DNA of 64,000 nucleotides from Deltaproteobacteria bacterium. GTDB lineage: Bacteria; Myxococcota_A; UBA9160; UBA4427. The number at the start of each line of letters is the position of its first letter. Position 1 is the stretch's first letter. Made by a program: the position numbers and the translations under genes. The notes under the pieces are model-generated. The model made no database searches and was not told the DNA's origin. It saw nothing but the letters and a program-made list of their open reading frames with translations. The stretch spans positions 124,001 to 188,000 of the forward strand of contig JAJDAO010000050.1 in NCBI GenBank assembly GCA_029261835.1, read 5' to 3'. Below, in pieces: positions 25,101 through 33,377 of this stretch.

Positions 25101-26836
25101 CAGCCTTTGTGCTCTTGAAGCTCCTGACGGCTGCAGTGTCGCTGCTGATGGCGAGTTCGATTGTCTCCCGTGACCCCGGATTCAGGGTGAATCGACTGAT
25201 GGGTGGCGTGGTGGGTTGTACCGCGTGGTGGGCGCTATGCGAGGCCGCCTGGAGTCTTCAGACCGATGCTGAGATCGCGGCTGCGATAAGTCGCGCGTCG
25301 GCTCCGGCATGGCTTCTCATTGGTTCCCTATTCTTCGATACCTTCGCCACGCTCGTCGGCCGATACCGCAGCCGTCTCTATCGGCTGACCCCCGTGATCT
25401 ACACCGCGGCGGTTCTGATGAGCATCTTCCACATGTCGACACCCTTGTGCCTTGCCACCGCTGTGCCCGCGGCCTGGGGTTGGCGCTTCGAGTTCGGCCC
25501 CCTCTTCCCGCTCTCCTTCGCGACCGCCATCATTCCGCCGATGCTCGTCTTCATCAACTGGCGGACCCTCTATCCGCTGCAGGGCTCCCGTGGTGAACGG
25601 AGGATTTCGCAAGCGGCTCTGATCGCGTCGTCGCTCGCGGTGCTCGTCGCGGCATCGACCGATGTGGTGCTGCCGTACCTCGGAACCGCGGCGCCCGAAC
25701 TCGGCAGCACCGCGATCGTAGTGGCGTTGGTGGCCATCTTGGGGCGGCTGCGACGCTACGGCTATTCGTTCCTCTCGGCTGGAGCATTCGCTCAGGAGAT
25801 TCTCGAAGCGGTCAACGCCGGGGTCGTCCTCCTCCATTCGGATGGTCGCGTGCGTGACTGCAACGCCGCGTTCGAGCGGCTTGCCGGGACATCATCCGAG
25901 GCACTTCGAGAAACGAGTATCCGCGACCTGCTTCCAGCCTTGCCCCAGCAGCTCATGCTCGGGAATGCGGCTCGAGAAGCCGAGCTGGTCCGTGTCTCTG
26001 GCGAGAAGATACCCGTGCTGACCTCTCGTCCGGTTCCGTGCGTGGCGCGTCATCGCGTCGTGGGCGCAGCCCTGGTTGTGCGAGATCTGCGAGAAGTCAG
26101 CGATCTCCGACACCGGCTCGTGACCTCGGCGAGGTTGGCCGCAGTGGGCGATCTCTCGGCGGGCATCGCGGAGGAGATCAGCGGTCCGGCCGATGTCGTT
26201 CACGCTCGTTTGGGGGAGCTTCGTTGGACCTGGCGCTTCCTCGAAGTTGCGGCCGAGAAGGCCGGTCTTCCCAAAGAACTGCGCGGTCGCGTTGCGGAGG
26301 GGGCAGAGGTCATCGGCGAGTGTCTGGAGGGCACCGAGAGGATCTCCCGCATCGCGAGTGAGGTGCGGGGTTTCGCTCATGGCGACGCCTCTCAGCGCGA
26401 GTCGACCGATGTCGTGTGGCTGCTGGAGCGGGCGCTTAGCGTGGCGTCGGCGAGGTCGAGCCCCGGTGTGGCGATGATACGAGAGCTGCGGGAGGTCCCC
26501 CCGGTTCTGTGCGCCAGGCACGAGATGCTGCAGGTACTGATAAACCTGCTGGTCAACGCCTTTCAGGCGGTCGGCGAGATGGGCCAGGTGTGCGTCTCCA
26601 CCGAGCATCGCGCAAGCAAGGTGCTCATCCACATCCGAGACGATGGCGTCGGAGTCGACTCCGAGCTGTTGGAGCGCATCTTCGATCCCTTCTTCACGAC
26701 CAAGTCCGTGGGCGAGGGTACCGGTCTGGGACTGGCGATTTCGTACCACATCGTCAGCGACCACGGCGGCGAGATCCGCGTCCTCTCACAGAGCGGTGGT
26801 GGGGCAACCTTCAGCGTGGAGCTGCCCGTCCTCTGA
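25097..26836 (+). CDS. 7TM-PAS histidine kinase homologue with intact ATPase domain but no acceptor His
   Basis: This 579-residue paralogue of the preceding protein has the same plan: seven predicted membrane helices (about 1-225), PAS (about 230-335), dimerisation helices and HATPase_c. The ATPase domain is complete: N-box INLLVNAFQAV (Asn483, Asn487), G1 DDGVGV, F-box FDPFFTTK and G2 GEGTGLGLAIS. In the dimerisation domain the H-box reads GIAEEISGP: Glu359 (GAG) stands where the phospho-acceptor His should be, and the following Asn-Asn is Ser-Gly. It should therefore bind ATP but cannot autophosphorylate on the usual residue. The GTG start lies within the stop of its partner. A heterodimer that phosphorylates His361 of the partner is the simplest reading. 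Confidence 0.93.
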   Translation: MTAFVLLKLLTAAVSLLMASSIVSRDPGFRVNRLMGGVVGCTAWWALCEAAWSLQTDAEIAAAISRASAPAWLLIGSLFFDTFATLVGRYRSRLYRLTPVIYTAAVLMSIFHMSTPLCLATAVPAAWGWRFEFGPLFPLSFATAIIPPMLVFINWRTLYPLQGSRGERRISQAALIASSLAVLVAASTDVVLPYLGTAAPELGSTAIVVALVAILGRLRRYGYSFLSAGAFAQEILEAVNAGVVLLHSDGRVRDCNAAFERLAGTSSEALRETSIRDLLPALPQQLMLGNAAREAELVRVSGEKIPVLTSRPVPCVARHRVVGAALVVRDLREVSDLRHRLVTSARLAAVGDLSAGIAEEISGPADVVHARLGELRWTWRFLEVAAEKAGLPKELRGRVAEGAEVIGECLEGTERISRIASEVRGFAHGDASQRESTDVVWLLERALSVASARSSPGVAMIRELREVPPVLCARHEMLQVLINLLVNAFQAVGEMGQVCVSTEHRASKVLIHIRDDGVGVDSELLERIFDPFFTTKSVGEGTGLGLAISYHIVSDHGGEIRVLSQSGGGATFSVELPVL

Positions 26837-26905
26837 GGGCGCGGCCCCGTCCGCCTTCTGCCGCGCCATTCGGCGTAAGGCCCCGATCTGAATGCGGGAT
26901 CAGGG

Positions 26906-26968
26906 CTAGGAGTCTGACCCAAGACCGGGCGGCTGGACGCGCTGCCCAGTCTTGGGTCAGGCTCCTAG
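26906..26968. repeat. CTAG-bounded long inverted repeat (REP-like hairpin)
   Basis: The arms 26906-26930 and 26944-26968 pair over 25 positions with one G-T and one mismatch, around a 13-base loop. Both outer ends are CTAG. The arm sequence (CTAGGAGCCTGACCCAAGAC) recurs with two differences as a half-site at 50873. The element lies between the second kinase and the next plus-strand gene and may terminate transcription or be a dispersed repeat. Confidence 0.75.
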
Positions 26969-27019
26969 TGTCCCGTATCCTTCTCGAGTGCGGTGTTGTC
27001 GACTGGACGAGGTGGGAGC

Positions 27020-27880
27020 GTGGCGATTAGGGTCGAACGGTTGAAGCGATTGCTGCAGGGCGAGGGGCTGCTGTTGATGCCCTGTTGTTACGACGCCCTG
27101 TCGGCACGGCTGATCGAGCGGGCGGGCTTTCCGCTCACATTCATGAGCGGTTTCGCCGTCTCCGGAAGCAGGCTGGCGCTGCCCGACAGCGGACTCATCA
27201 GCTATGGCGAGATGCTCGACCAGGGTCGCAGTATCTGTGACGCGGTCTCGATCCCCGTGATCGGCGACGCCGACACTGGGTACGGCAATGCCGTCAATGT
27301 GAAGCGCACGATTCGCGGCTATGCACAGGCCGGCTTCGCCTGCGCGATGATCGAGGACCAGCTTGCGCCGAAGCGCTGTGGCCACACGCGCGGCAAGCAG
27401 GTGGTTTCGCGCGAAGAGGCCCTGGAACGTATTCGAGCGGCTGTCGACGCCCGTGAAGAGGGAGCTGACATCCTCATCATGGCGCGGACCGACGCGCGTC
27501 TCGACCATGGCTTCGACGAGGCCCTCTGGCGCTGCCGAGCCTTCCACGACCTCGGCGCGGATATCACCTTCTTCGAGGCGCCGCGGTCCGAGCGAGAAAT
27601 GGAAAGGCTCTGTCGCGAAACACAGGGGCCGACGATGGCGAACATGCTGGAGCAGGGTGACACGCCGCTGTTGCCACCCGCCCGTTTGAGTGAACTCGGC
27701 TACCGCATTGCCGCCTATCCTCTGACACTGTTCTCGGCAGCGGTTCGCGCCATGACGGAGGCCCTCGAGGATCTTCGCGAGGGGCGACAACCGCAGCGCC
27801 TGGTCGACTTCGCCACGTTGTGCGAGATCGTCGGCTTTCCGGACTACGATCGGGAGCAGGAGCGCTATCGGATCGACTGA
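27020..27880 (+). CDS. Isocitrate lyase/PEP mutase-superfamily enzyme
   Basis: This 286-residue (beta/alpha)8 protein is of the PrpB/PEP phosphonomutase/oxaloacetate decarboxylase group. It shows LMPCCYDALSARLIERAGF (about 20-38), the metal-binding VIGDADTGYGNA (about 72-83), IEDQLAPKRCGHTRGK with the catalytic Cys loop (KRCGH), MARTDAR and the C-terminal YRIAAYPLTLFSAAVRAM. The KRCGH loop points to a C-C lyase such as 2-methylisocitrate lyase or a related acid lyase rather than a C-P mutase, but the exact substrate is undetermined. GTG 27020 has GAGGTGGGAGC directly upstream; GTG 26993 is an alternative. A lyase role in propionate or dicarboxylate metabolism is inference. Confidence 0.87.
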   Translation: MAIRVERLKRLLQGEGLLLMPCCYDALSARLIERAGFPLTFMSGFAVSGSRLALPDSGLISYGEMLDQGRSICDAVSIPVIGDADTGYGNAVNVKRTIRGYAQAGFACAMIEDQLAPKRCGHTRGKQVVSREEALERIRAAVDAREEGADILIMARTDARLDHGFDEALWRCRAFHDLGADITFFEAPRSEREMERLCRETQGPTMANMLEQGDTPLLPPARLSELGYRIAAYPLTLFSAAVRAMTEALEDLREGRQPQRLVDFATLCEIVGFPDYDREQERYRID

Positions 27881-27901
27881 CGGTGGCTGTTGCGTGCGGC
27901 C

Positions 27902-30517
27902 TCACCTCCCGATGCGGCGAAGCCGCAGCAGGGGCTCCGATGGATTGGGGTCCTCACGCAAGTCGATCTCCCCTTCTATGTTCCAGAGGTCGTCCCCACG
28001 GTCGTCCAGCAGCACCTGATGAACCTCCCACAATCGGGCTTGCTTCTGACTGATCACGCAGAGGTGGGCCTGTCGGGCTCTCGGGTCATAGACGATGTGA
28101 TCGTAGTCCTGATAGAAGGGTTCGAGCTCGGCCTCGATGCGCCTGCCATCCCAAGAATCGTCCGATGTGAGATTGATCGCCGCACTGGCCTCATCGTAGC
28201 TCTTGCGGGCCAGCGCCCGGACCAGACTCTGAAGCTCGCTGCGGACGCGGGCGCGGAAGGCACGCGGATCCGCTGCCAGGTCGTATTCCTGCGGCTGCCG
28301 AGCGGGTTCGTCGGACTGCGCGGGGGCCGGTCGAATCAGGCTTTCCCATTCCTCGAGCAGGCTCGAGTCCACACGTGCGACGGTCGCGCGGAAGAAGCCG
28401 ATCATGTCGTGGACCTCGTCCGTCTTCGCGCTGGCGGGAATCGTGCGCGTCAGCGTATCGTGCAGTTGGCCGAGGTAGCGCAAGAGAAGCCCTTCGATGC
28501 GGGCGATGCCCGCGCGTCTCACGTAGTCGTCGAATGTGGAGTAGGCCTCGAAGATCTCGCGGGCGATGCCCTTGGGCCGAATACTCTCGCTTCCCACCCA
28601 CGGATGTTTCTCTGCAAAGAGATCGAACGTGGCGTAGATGAACTCCGCATTTGGTTTGGGCCAGGTGACATCCTCGAGACGCCGTAGCCGCTCCTCATAG
28701 GGCACTCGCTCCGCCTTGAGTCTGGCCATCAGATCACTCTTGGCCCTGCGCTCCTGAGCGATGAGCATCGGCCGCGGGTCCTCGAGGACGGCCTCAGCCA
28801 AGCTCAGGAGGTCCAGCACGTAGTCCGTGGAGTCTCGATCGAGCGCCGCGACGGCGTCGATTAGGTAGAGAGACAGGCTTTGGTGGAGTGAGAAGTCGCG
28901 CTGCAGATCCTGGGATACGCGCACGGTGTGTCGTCCGCTGTCACTGTCTCGAACCACCTCCACCACGTCGGCCCACCTCAGCGAACGAAAGAGTCGCGCG
29001 GCTTCGCGTAGCAGACGTCGCTTGTGTTGTGAGCTTTCGTGGCATTCCGCGATCAGTCGCAGCAGCGCACGATACCCCGCGCCCGGCTCGCGGCTCGCCG
29101 CCTCGCTCTGGAGGCAGCTGATGATCAGACCGTGGCTCACCTTGAATCGCGACGTCAGAGTCTCGGGCGGATCTCTCACCAGTCGCTCAAACGTGGCCGC
29201 ATTCCAGGAGACGAATCCGCGGGTCGGAGGCTTCTTCTTGACAATGCGCTTGCGAGAGCCGGGGCCGGCTCCCGCCGCCCGGGCCTCGAGCTTCTTGTTT
29301 TCGATGAAGTACTCCGGCGCCTGTGCGACGACACTGCCGAAGTCGTCGAATCCCTTGCGCCCCGCTCGGCCCGCGATCTGCTTGAAATCTCGTACCGAGA
29401 GAAGCGTGACCTTCTCGCCGTCGAATTTGCAGAGCTTCGAGAACAGCACGCTTCTGATCGGGACATTCACGCCTACGCCCAGCGTGTCGGTTCCACAGAT
29501 CACCTTGAGCAAACCCTGCTGAGCTAGACGCTCTACGAGCAGCCGGTACTTTGGGAGCAGACCAGCGTGGTGCAGGCCAATTCCGTGGCGCAGGAAGCGC
29601 TCCACGTCTTTGCCGTAAGGTGTGTCGAAGCGGAAGCCTCCGATCGCCTGGGCGACCGCTCGTTTCTCTTCGCGGTTGGTCATGGCGGCGCTCGTCAGGG
29701 CTTGGGCTTTCTCGGCTGCTTCGCGCTGGGTGAAGTGGACGACGTAGATCGGAGCCTTGCTCTGCTGAACCAGGGTCTCGACCGTTTCGTGAAGCGGTGT
29801 CTCGGCATAGCTGAAATCCAGAGGAACCGGTCGATCATCGGAGTGAACGCGTGCGACGGGTCTGCCGGTTCGCTCCTCGATGTGTCGCTCGATCGCCGAG
29901 GTGTCGCCCAGCGTGGCAGACATGAGCAGAAAGCGACTGTGAAGAAGCTGGATGAGTGGGATCTGCCACGCGCTCCCACGGTCGCGATCCGAGTAGTAGT
30001 GGAATTCATCCATGATTACGTAGGGGGCGTCGGTTTCCGCTCCCTGGCTGAGCGCCATATTGGCCAGCACTTCTGCGGTGCAGCAGATGATCGGCGCCGC
30101 CCAGTTGATGCTCGCGTCCCCGGTCAACATTCCGACGTTCGCAGCGCCGAAGTGCTTGCACAGATCGAAAAATTTCTCGCTCGCCAATGCCTTGATGGGA
30201 GCGGTGTAGAACGAGCGCTTCTCCTCGCAGAGGGCCTTGAAGTGGAGCCCGAGGGCCACCAAGCTCTTGCCCGATCCGGTCGGCGTGCTGAGGATCACGT
30301 GGCGACCGGTCATCAGCTCGAGCAGCGCCTCCTCCTGGGCGGGATAGGGCGCGAGCCCCGACTCGATCGCCCAGTCGATGAAGCGATCGAGGGTCGCCGC
30401 GCCGTCGATGTCTCTGGAGATGCGCCTCTCCAGACCACCGCTCGCGGGCGCCGGCGTCTCGCTTTCGCTGCTTCGCTCTCGCTGACCGGTGATCTCGTCG
30501 TCGCCCAGGGACGTCAC
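27902..30517 (-). CDS. Ski2-like DEAD/DEAH-box RNA helicase with DUF3516
   Basis: This superfamily 2 helicase of 871 residues has the Q-like YPAQEEALLEL, Walker A STPTGSGKS (about 76-84), TAPIKALASEKF (Ia), DEFH box (VIMDEFHYY, about 170), SAT in LLMSATLGD, and the C-terminal RecA block with GIGLHHAGLLPKYR, CGTDTLGVGVNVPIRSV and QIAGRAGRKGFD (VI). The second half (about 450-871) is the DUF3516 helical region found in actinobacterial and deltaproteobacterial members. These proteins are thought to unwind structured RNA, but their biology is little known. It starts with GTG 30517 immediately after GAGGA. Thirty-one bases separate it from the PP2C gene on the same strand. Confidence 0.9.
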   Translation of the reverse strand: MTSLGDDEITGQRERSSESETPAPASGGLERRISRDIDGAATLDRFIDWAIESGLAPYPAQEEALLELMTGRHVILSTPTGSGKSLVALGLHFKALCEEKRSFYTAPIKALASEKFFDLCKHFGAANVGMLTGDASINWAAPIICCTAEVLANMALSQGAETDAPYVIMDEFHYYSDRDRGSAWQIPLIQLLHSRFLLMSATLGDTSAIERHIEERTGRPVARVHSDDRPVPLDFSYAETPLHETVETLVQQSKAPIYVVHFTQREAAEKAQALTSAAMTNREEKRAVAQAIGGFRFDTPYGKDVERFLRHGIGLHHAGLLPKYRLLVERLAQQGLLKVICGTDTLGVGVNVPIRSVLFSKLCKFDGEKVTLLSVRDFKQIAGRAGRKGFDDFGSVVAQAPEYFIENKKLEARAAGAGPGSRKRIVKKKPPTRGFVSWNAATFERLVRDPPETLTSRFKVSHGLIISCLQSEAASREPGAGYRALLRLIAECHESSQHKRRLLREAARLFRSLRWADVVEVVRDSDSGRHTVRVSQDLQRDFSLHQSLSLYLIDAVAALDRDSTDYVLDLLSLAEAVLEDPRPMLIAQERRAKSDLMARLKAERVPYEERLRRLEDVTWPKPNAEFIYATFDLFAEKHPWVGSESIRPKGIAREIFEAYSTFDDYVRRAGIARIEGLLLRYLGQLHDTLTRTIPASAKTDEVHDMIGFFRATVARVDSSLLEEWESLIRPAPAQSDEPARQPQEYDLAADPRAFRARVRSELQSLVRALARKSYDEASAAINLTSDDSWDGRRIEAELEPFYQDYDHIVYDPRARQAHLCVISQKQARLWEVHQVLLDDRGDDLWNIEGEIDLREDPNPSEPLLRLRRIGR

Positions 30518-30548
30518 TCCTCGCCCGCGCCGCGTGTCCTGCGGCCGG

Positions 30549-31436
30549 TCAGAAGACCCTCGAGGCGCAGTAGAGAGCGCTGGCGAAGAGTGCGAGGGCG
30601 AGAGTCCAGCGAATCACAGAGGGCATGCCGCCGGGGGTGGAGACCTCGGGTGCCGACGGTATCACGGCAATCTGCACGGTGATGTTGTCCATTCCGCCGG
30701 CTTCATTCGCCAGCTCTACGAGGCTTGCAGCAACCTGCTCCGGCTCCTTGCCGCTGAGCGCGTCGGCGATCCGTGAATCTGGCAGCATGCCGGAGAGCCC
30801 GTCGGAGCACAGCAGGAATACGTCGCCGGGCTCGATGTCGACGTCGGTGAGCTCCACCTCGACACCGGCCTGCGTACCGAGCGCGCGCAGTATCTCGTTG
30901 CTCTGCGGATGGACACGAGCCTGCTCCGGCGTCAGCTGCCCGCGCTGTACGAGTTCGCCCACCACGGAATGGTCGGCGGTGAGCTGAATGAGGCTTCCGC
31001 CGCGCAGCCGATAAGCGCGGCTATCACCCACGTGCGCGATCCAGGTTCTCGATTCACCCGTGAGAATGAGCCCCACGCCCGTAGTGCCCATGCCGGCAAG
31101 CTCCGGGTCTTGGCTGGCGGTCTCGAAGATCTCGAGGTTCGCGGCCTCGAAGGCCGACCGCAGCAAGTCATCCGGCTGAGCCGCGCTCGATTCGAAGACC
31201 TCTGCGACGGACTTCACCGCGAGCTGGCTCGCCACCTCGCCGCCGCGATGACCGCCCATGCCGTCCGCTACGAAGAGCAGCCGGTACCCGCGTACGGCAT
31301 CGTCGAACTGGCCGTACGAATCCTGGTTGACCGATCTCACACGGCCGATGTCCGTGGCGCTCGCAATGAGGAGATCCTCCGCTGCGAAGAGCTCTGTCGT
31401 ATCGGACGACGCCACAGTGGGCGGTTCCGATGTCAT
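30549..31436 (-). CDS. PP2C-family Ser/Thr phosphatase with C-terminal membrane anchor
   Basis: This 295-residue PPM/PP2C phosphatase has motif 1 RSVNQDSYG (about 34-42), motif 2 VADGMGGHRGGEVAS (about 56-70), the IAHVGDSRAYRLR motif (about 135), LLCSDGLSG (about 208) and the final DNITVQIAVI (about 252). All metal-binding Asp residues are visible. A single hydrophobic helix at the extreme C-terminus (about 275-292) is preceded by a Pro/Gly linker, so the catalytic domain is probably tethered to the inner face of the membrane. ATG 31436 has no Shine-Dalgarno. It probably opposes a Hanks-type kinase not present in this window; the FHA domain of the cyclase at 13527 is a possible downstream reader. 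Confidence 0.93.
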   Translation of the reverse strand: MTSEPPTVASSDTTELFAAEDLLIASATDIGRVRSVNQDSYGQFDDAVRGYRLLFVADGMGGHRGGEVASQLAVKSVAEVFESSAAQPDDLLRSAFEAANLEIFETASQDPELAGMGTTGVGLILTGESRTWIAHVGDSRAYRLRGGSLIQLTADHSVVGELVQRGQLTPEQARVHPQSNEILRALGTQAGVEVELTDVDIEPGDVFLLCSDGLSGMLPDSRIADALSGKEPEQVAASLVELANEAGGMDNITVQIAVIPSAPEVSTPGGMPSVIRWTLALALFASALYCASRVF

Positions 31437-31596
31437 TGCGGGGACTCGGCCGTGCTTGTTCTCGACACGCTCACCATTCTCGTCGCGGGGTTGACCGCCT
31501 CCGAGCGGGAATACTAGTTGCTCCGATCCGGATTCAAAAGGGGAGCCGGCCCGCTGAGCGACCCGACGGCTTCTCCACTCGCAAGTCGGCGTCCGC

Positions 31597-31602
31597 TACT
31601 TT
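31597..31602 (+). promoter_or_regulatory. -10 hexamer TACTTT of nth (predicted leaderless)
   Basis: TACTTT is followed by CATGCC and then the ATG at 31609. There is no Shine-Dalgarno. This has the same geometry as the mutS2, M18 peptidase, DUF971 and IMPase starts. Confidence 0.45.
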
Positions 31603-31608
31603 CATGCC

Positions 31609-32331
31609 ATGAAGCGGACCGAGAAGGCGGCGAGGATTCTGGAGATCCTGGACGAGCTCTACCCCGAACCAGCGATCCCCCTTCGGCATCGAGATCCGTT
31701 CAGCCTGCTGGTTGCCGTCCTGCTCTCGGCCCAATGCACTGATGACCGAGTCAACAAGGTGACGCCCGGTCTCTTCGCCGAAGCGAGCACGGCCGCGCAG
31801 ATGGCACGCCTATCGGCTTCCCGTATCGAAACGCTGATCCGCTCCTGCGGGCTCGCGCCGTCCAAGGCGAGGAACATTCGGGCCCTCTCCGGCATCCTCG
31901 TGCAACAGCACGGTGGTCTCGTGCCCCGCAGCTGCGAGGCTTTAGAGGCCTTGCCCGGCGTGGGACACAAGACCGCCAGTGTCGTGATGGTCCAGGCCTT
32001 CGGTGAGCCGGCCTTTCCAGTGGATACGCACATTCACCGCCTGGCGGCGCGCTGGGGTCTTTCGGATGGCCGGAGCGTCGAGCGAACAGAAGGGCATCTG
32101 AAGAGGCTCTTCCCCAGAGACGTCTGGGCACGGCTTCACCTCAGCATCATCTACTTCGGACGAGAGTACTGCCCCGCTCGTGGCCACGATCTCAGCACCT
32201 GCCCCATCTGCTCATGGGCGGCGAGCAAGAAGCGGATCGTTGAGGAGGTGCGGGCGGGCGGTGGTGGGCCCGCCTCGCGCAGAAAGGCGGTGAGAGAGAA
32301 GAAGGTCGCCCGATCGGCGCGGCATTCGTAA
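31609..32331 (+). CDS. nth: Endonuclease III, atypical Fe-S loop
   Basis: This 240-residue bifunctional DNA glycosylase/AP lyase removes oxidised pyrimidines. It has the LLVAVLLSAQCTDDRVN segment (about 33-49), the helix-hairpin-helix LPGVGHKTASVVM with catalytic Lys (about 121), and the catalytic Asp in VDTHIHRLAARW (about 138). The C-terminal 4Fe-4S loop of E. coli Nth is C-x6-C-x2-C-x5-C. Here the segment reads CPARGHDLSTCPICSW, giving only three Cys with wrong spacing, so a normal cluster is unlikely. The protein ends in a basic tail (RRKAVREKKVARSARHS) that could bind DNA. A -10-like TACTTT six bases before ATG suggests a leaderless mRNA. Confidence 0.92.
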   Translation: MKRTEKAARILEILDELYPEPAIPLRHRDPFSLLVAVLLSAQCTDDRVNKVTPGLFAEASTAAQMARLSASRIETLIRSCGLAPSKARNIRALSGILVQQHGGLVPRSCEALEALPGVGHKTASVVMVQAFGEPAFPVDTHIHRLAARWGLSDGRSVERTEGHLKRLFPRDVWARLHLSIIYFGREYCPARGHDLSTCPICSWAASKKRIVEEVRAGGGGPASRRKAVREKKVARSARHS

Positions 32332-32358
32332 GGCGATGCGGCCAGGAATCTGCCCGTC

Positions 32359-33279
32359 TCACGCCTGACTTCCTGCGCGGCTGATGAGGACGACTCGGCC
32401 AATCAGCTCCGGGGCGGGTCTGCGCTCCGGTACGCTGAGCTCGATGCGTCGTCCGACCACCTGAACGAGGCGAAGCCCCTCGTTCGTTTCGACGAAACCC
32501 TTCGCCCGTAGCAGCCCCGGTCGCGCAAGCTCTGCCTCCAAGCTGCGCGAGTCGATGCCGCGCTGCGGCTGCCACTCTCGCGTCTTGAAGCTCTCGTGAC
32601 TGTGCGGCCTGGCCTCGGGCGGGGGGCCGCTACGGTCGAGCTCGTGCGCGTTCGGCGGAAAGAGCAGTCTGGGGTCGATCCTGCCCCGACTGCACAGCAC
32701 GACCGGGGCCTCGGCCTCGATTGTGCGCAGTCGTTGTTGCACCGACACGAGATCCGCCTGGCTGATCAAGTCGATCTTGTTGAGTACCAGCATGTCGGCG
32801 CTGGAGACCTGATCCTCGAACGTACCCACCAGGTCTCGCTGCTCGGCCACTTGCTCGGCGTTGACCACCACCAACGCCGCATCGTCACCGATCCAGCGGC
32901 ACACGGGCTCGCGCCAGAAGTTCAGCTGCGTGTCGTACGGCAGGGCGACGCCCGAGGTTTCGATCACGATTCGATCAGGCTCGACTCTCTCCCACAGCTC
33001 TTGCAGAGTTTCCAGCAGATCATCTGAGAGTTCACAACAGACGCAACCGCCATCGAGTTCGACATAGGCCTCTCCACCCTCGCCCAACAACTCCCGGTCG
33101 ATGCCGAGCTCACCAAGCTCGTTGGAGACCAGCGCAACGCGGACACCCTCGCGGACGGCCTCGTCCAGGAGGTGACGGATGAGCGTGGTCTTACCGGAGC
33201 CCAGAAAGCCCGAGATCACCAGAGCCGGGACCTTCCTCCCGCTCATCTCTTCGGTACGATCAGACTTCGGGCTGCTCAT
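32359..33279 (-). CDS. CobW/COG0523-family metallochaperone GTPase
   Basis: This G3E-family P-loop GTPase of 306 residues has Walker A FLGSGKTTL (about 20-28), the CxCC metal-binding motif GCVCCELSDDL (about 74-84), IETSGVALP, and the base motif LVLNKIDLIS (about 152). A short CobW C-terminal domain (about 225-306) follows. Family members insert or deliver Zn, Co or other metals; a His-rich stretch (EARPHSHESF) is present before the C-domain. It may relate to the cobalamin use implied by nrdJ, but it is not next to B12 genes. ATG 33279 and ATG 33246 are both possible starts. It is divergent from glutathione reductase. Confidence 0.88.
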   Translation of the reverse strand: MSSPKSDRTEEMSGRKVPALVISGFLGSGKTTLIRHLLDEAVREGVRVALVSNELGELGIDRELLGEGGEAYVELDGGCVCCELSDDLLETLQELWERVEPDRIVIETSGVALPYDTQLNFWREPVCRWIGDDAALVVVNAEQVAEQRDLVGTFEDQVSSADMLVLNKIDLISQADLVSVQQRLRTIEAEAPVVLCSRGRIDPRLLFPPNAHELDRSGPPPEARPHSHESFKTREWQPQRGIDSRSLEAELARPGLLRAKGFVETNEGLRLVQVVGRRIELSVPERRPAPELIGRVVLISRAGSQA

Positions 33280-33377
33280 CAGTCCAAGGGATAGGGAATC
33301 CGTTCTCGCTTCGCTTCCTCCTCGGTCATGGCGACTTGGGCTGATGGTGTCGGAGCGGGTGCCAGGGGGGGTAGGCG

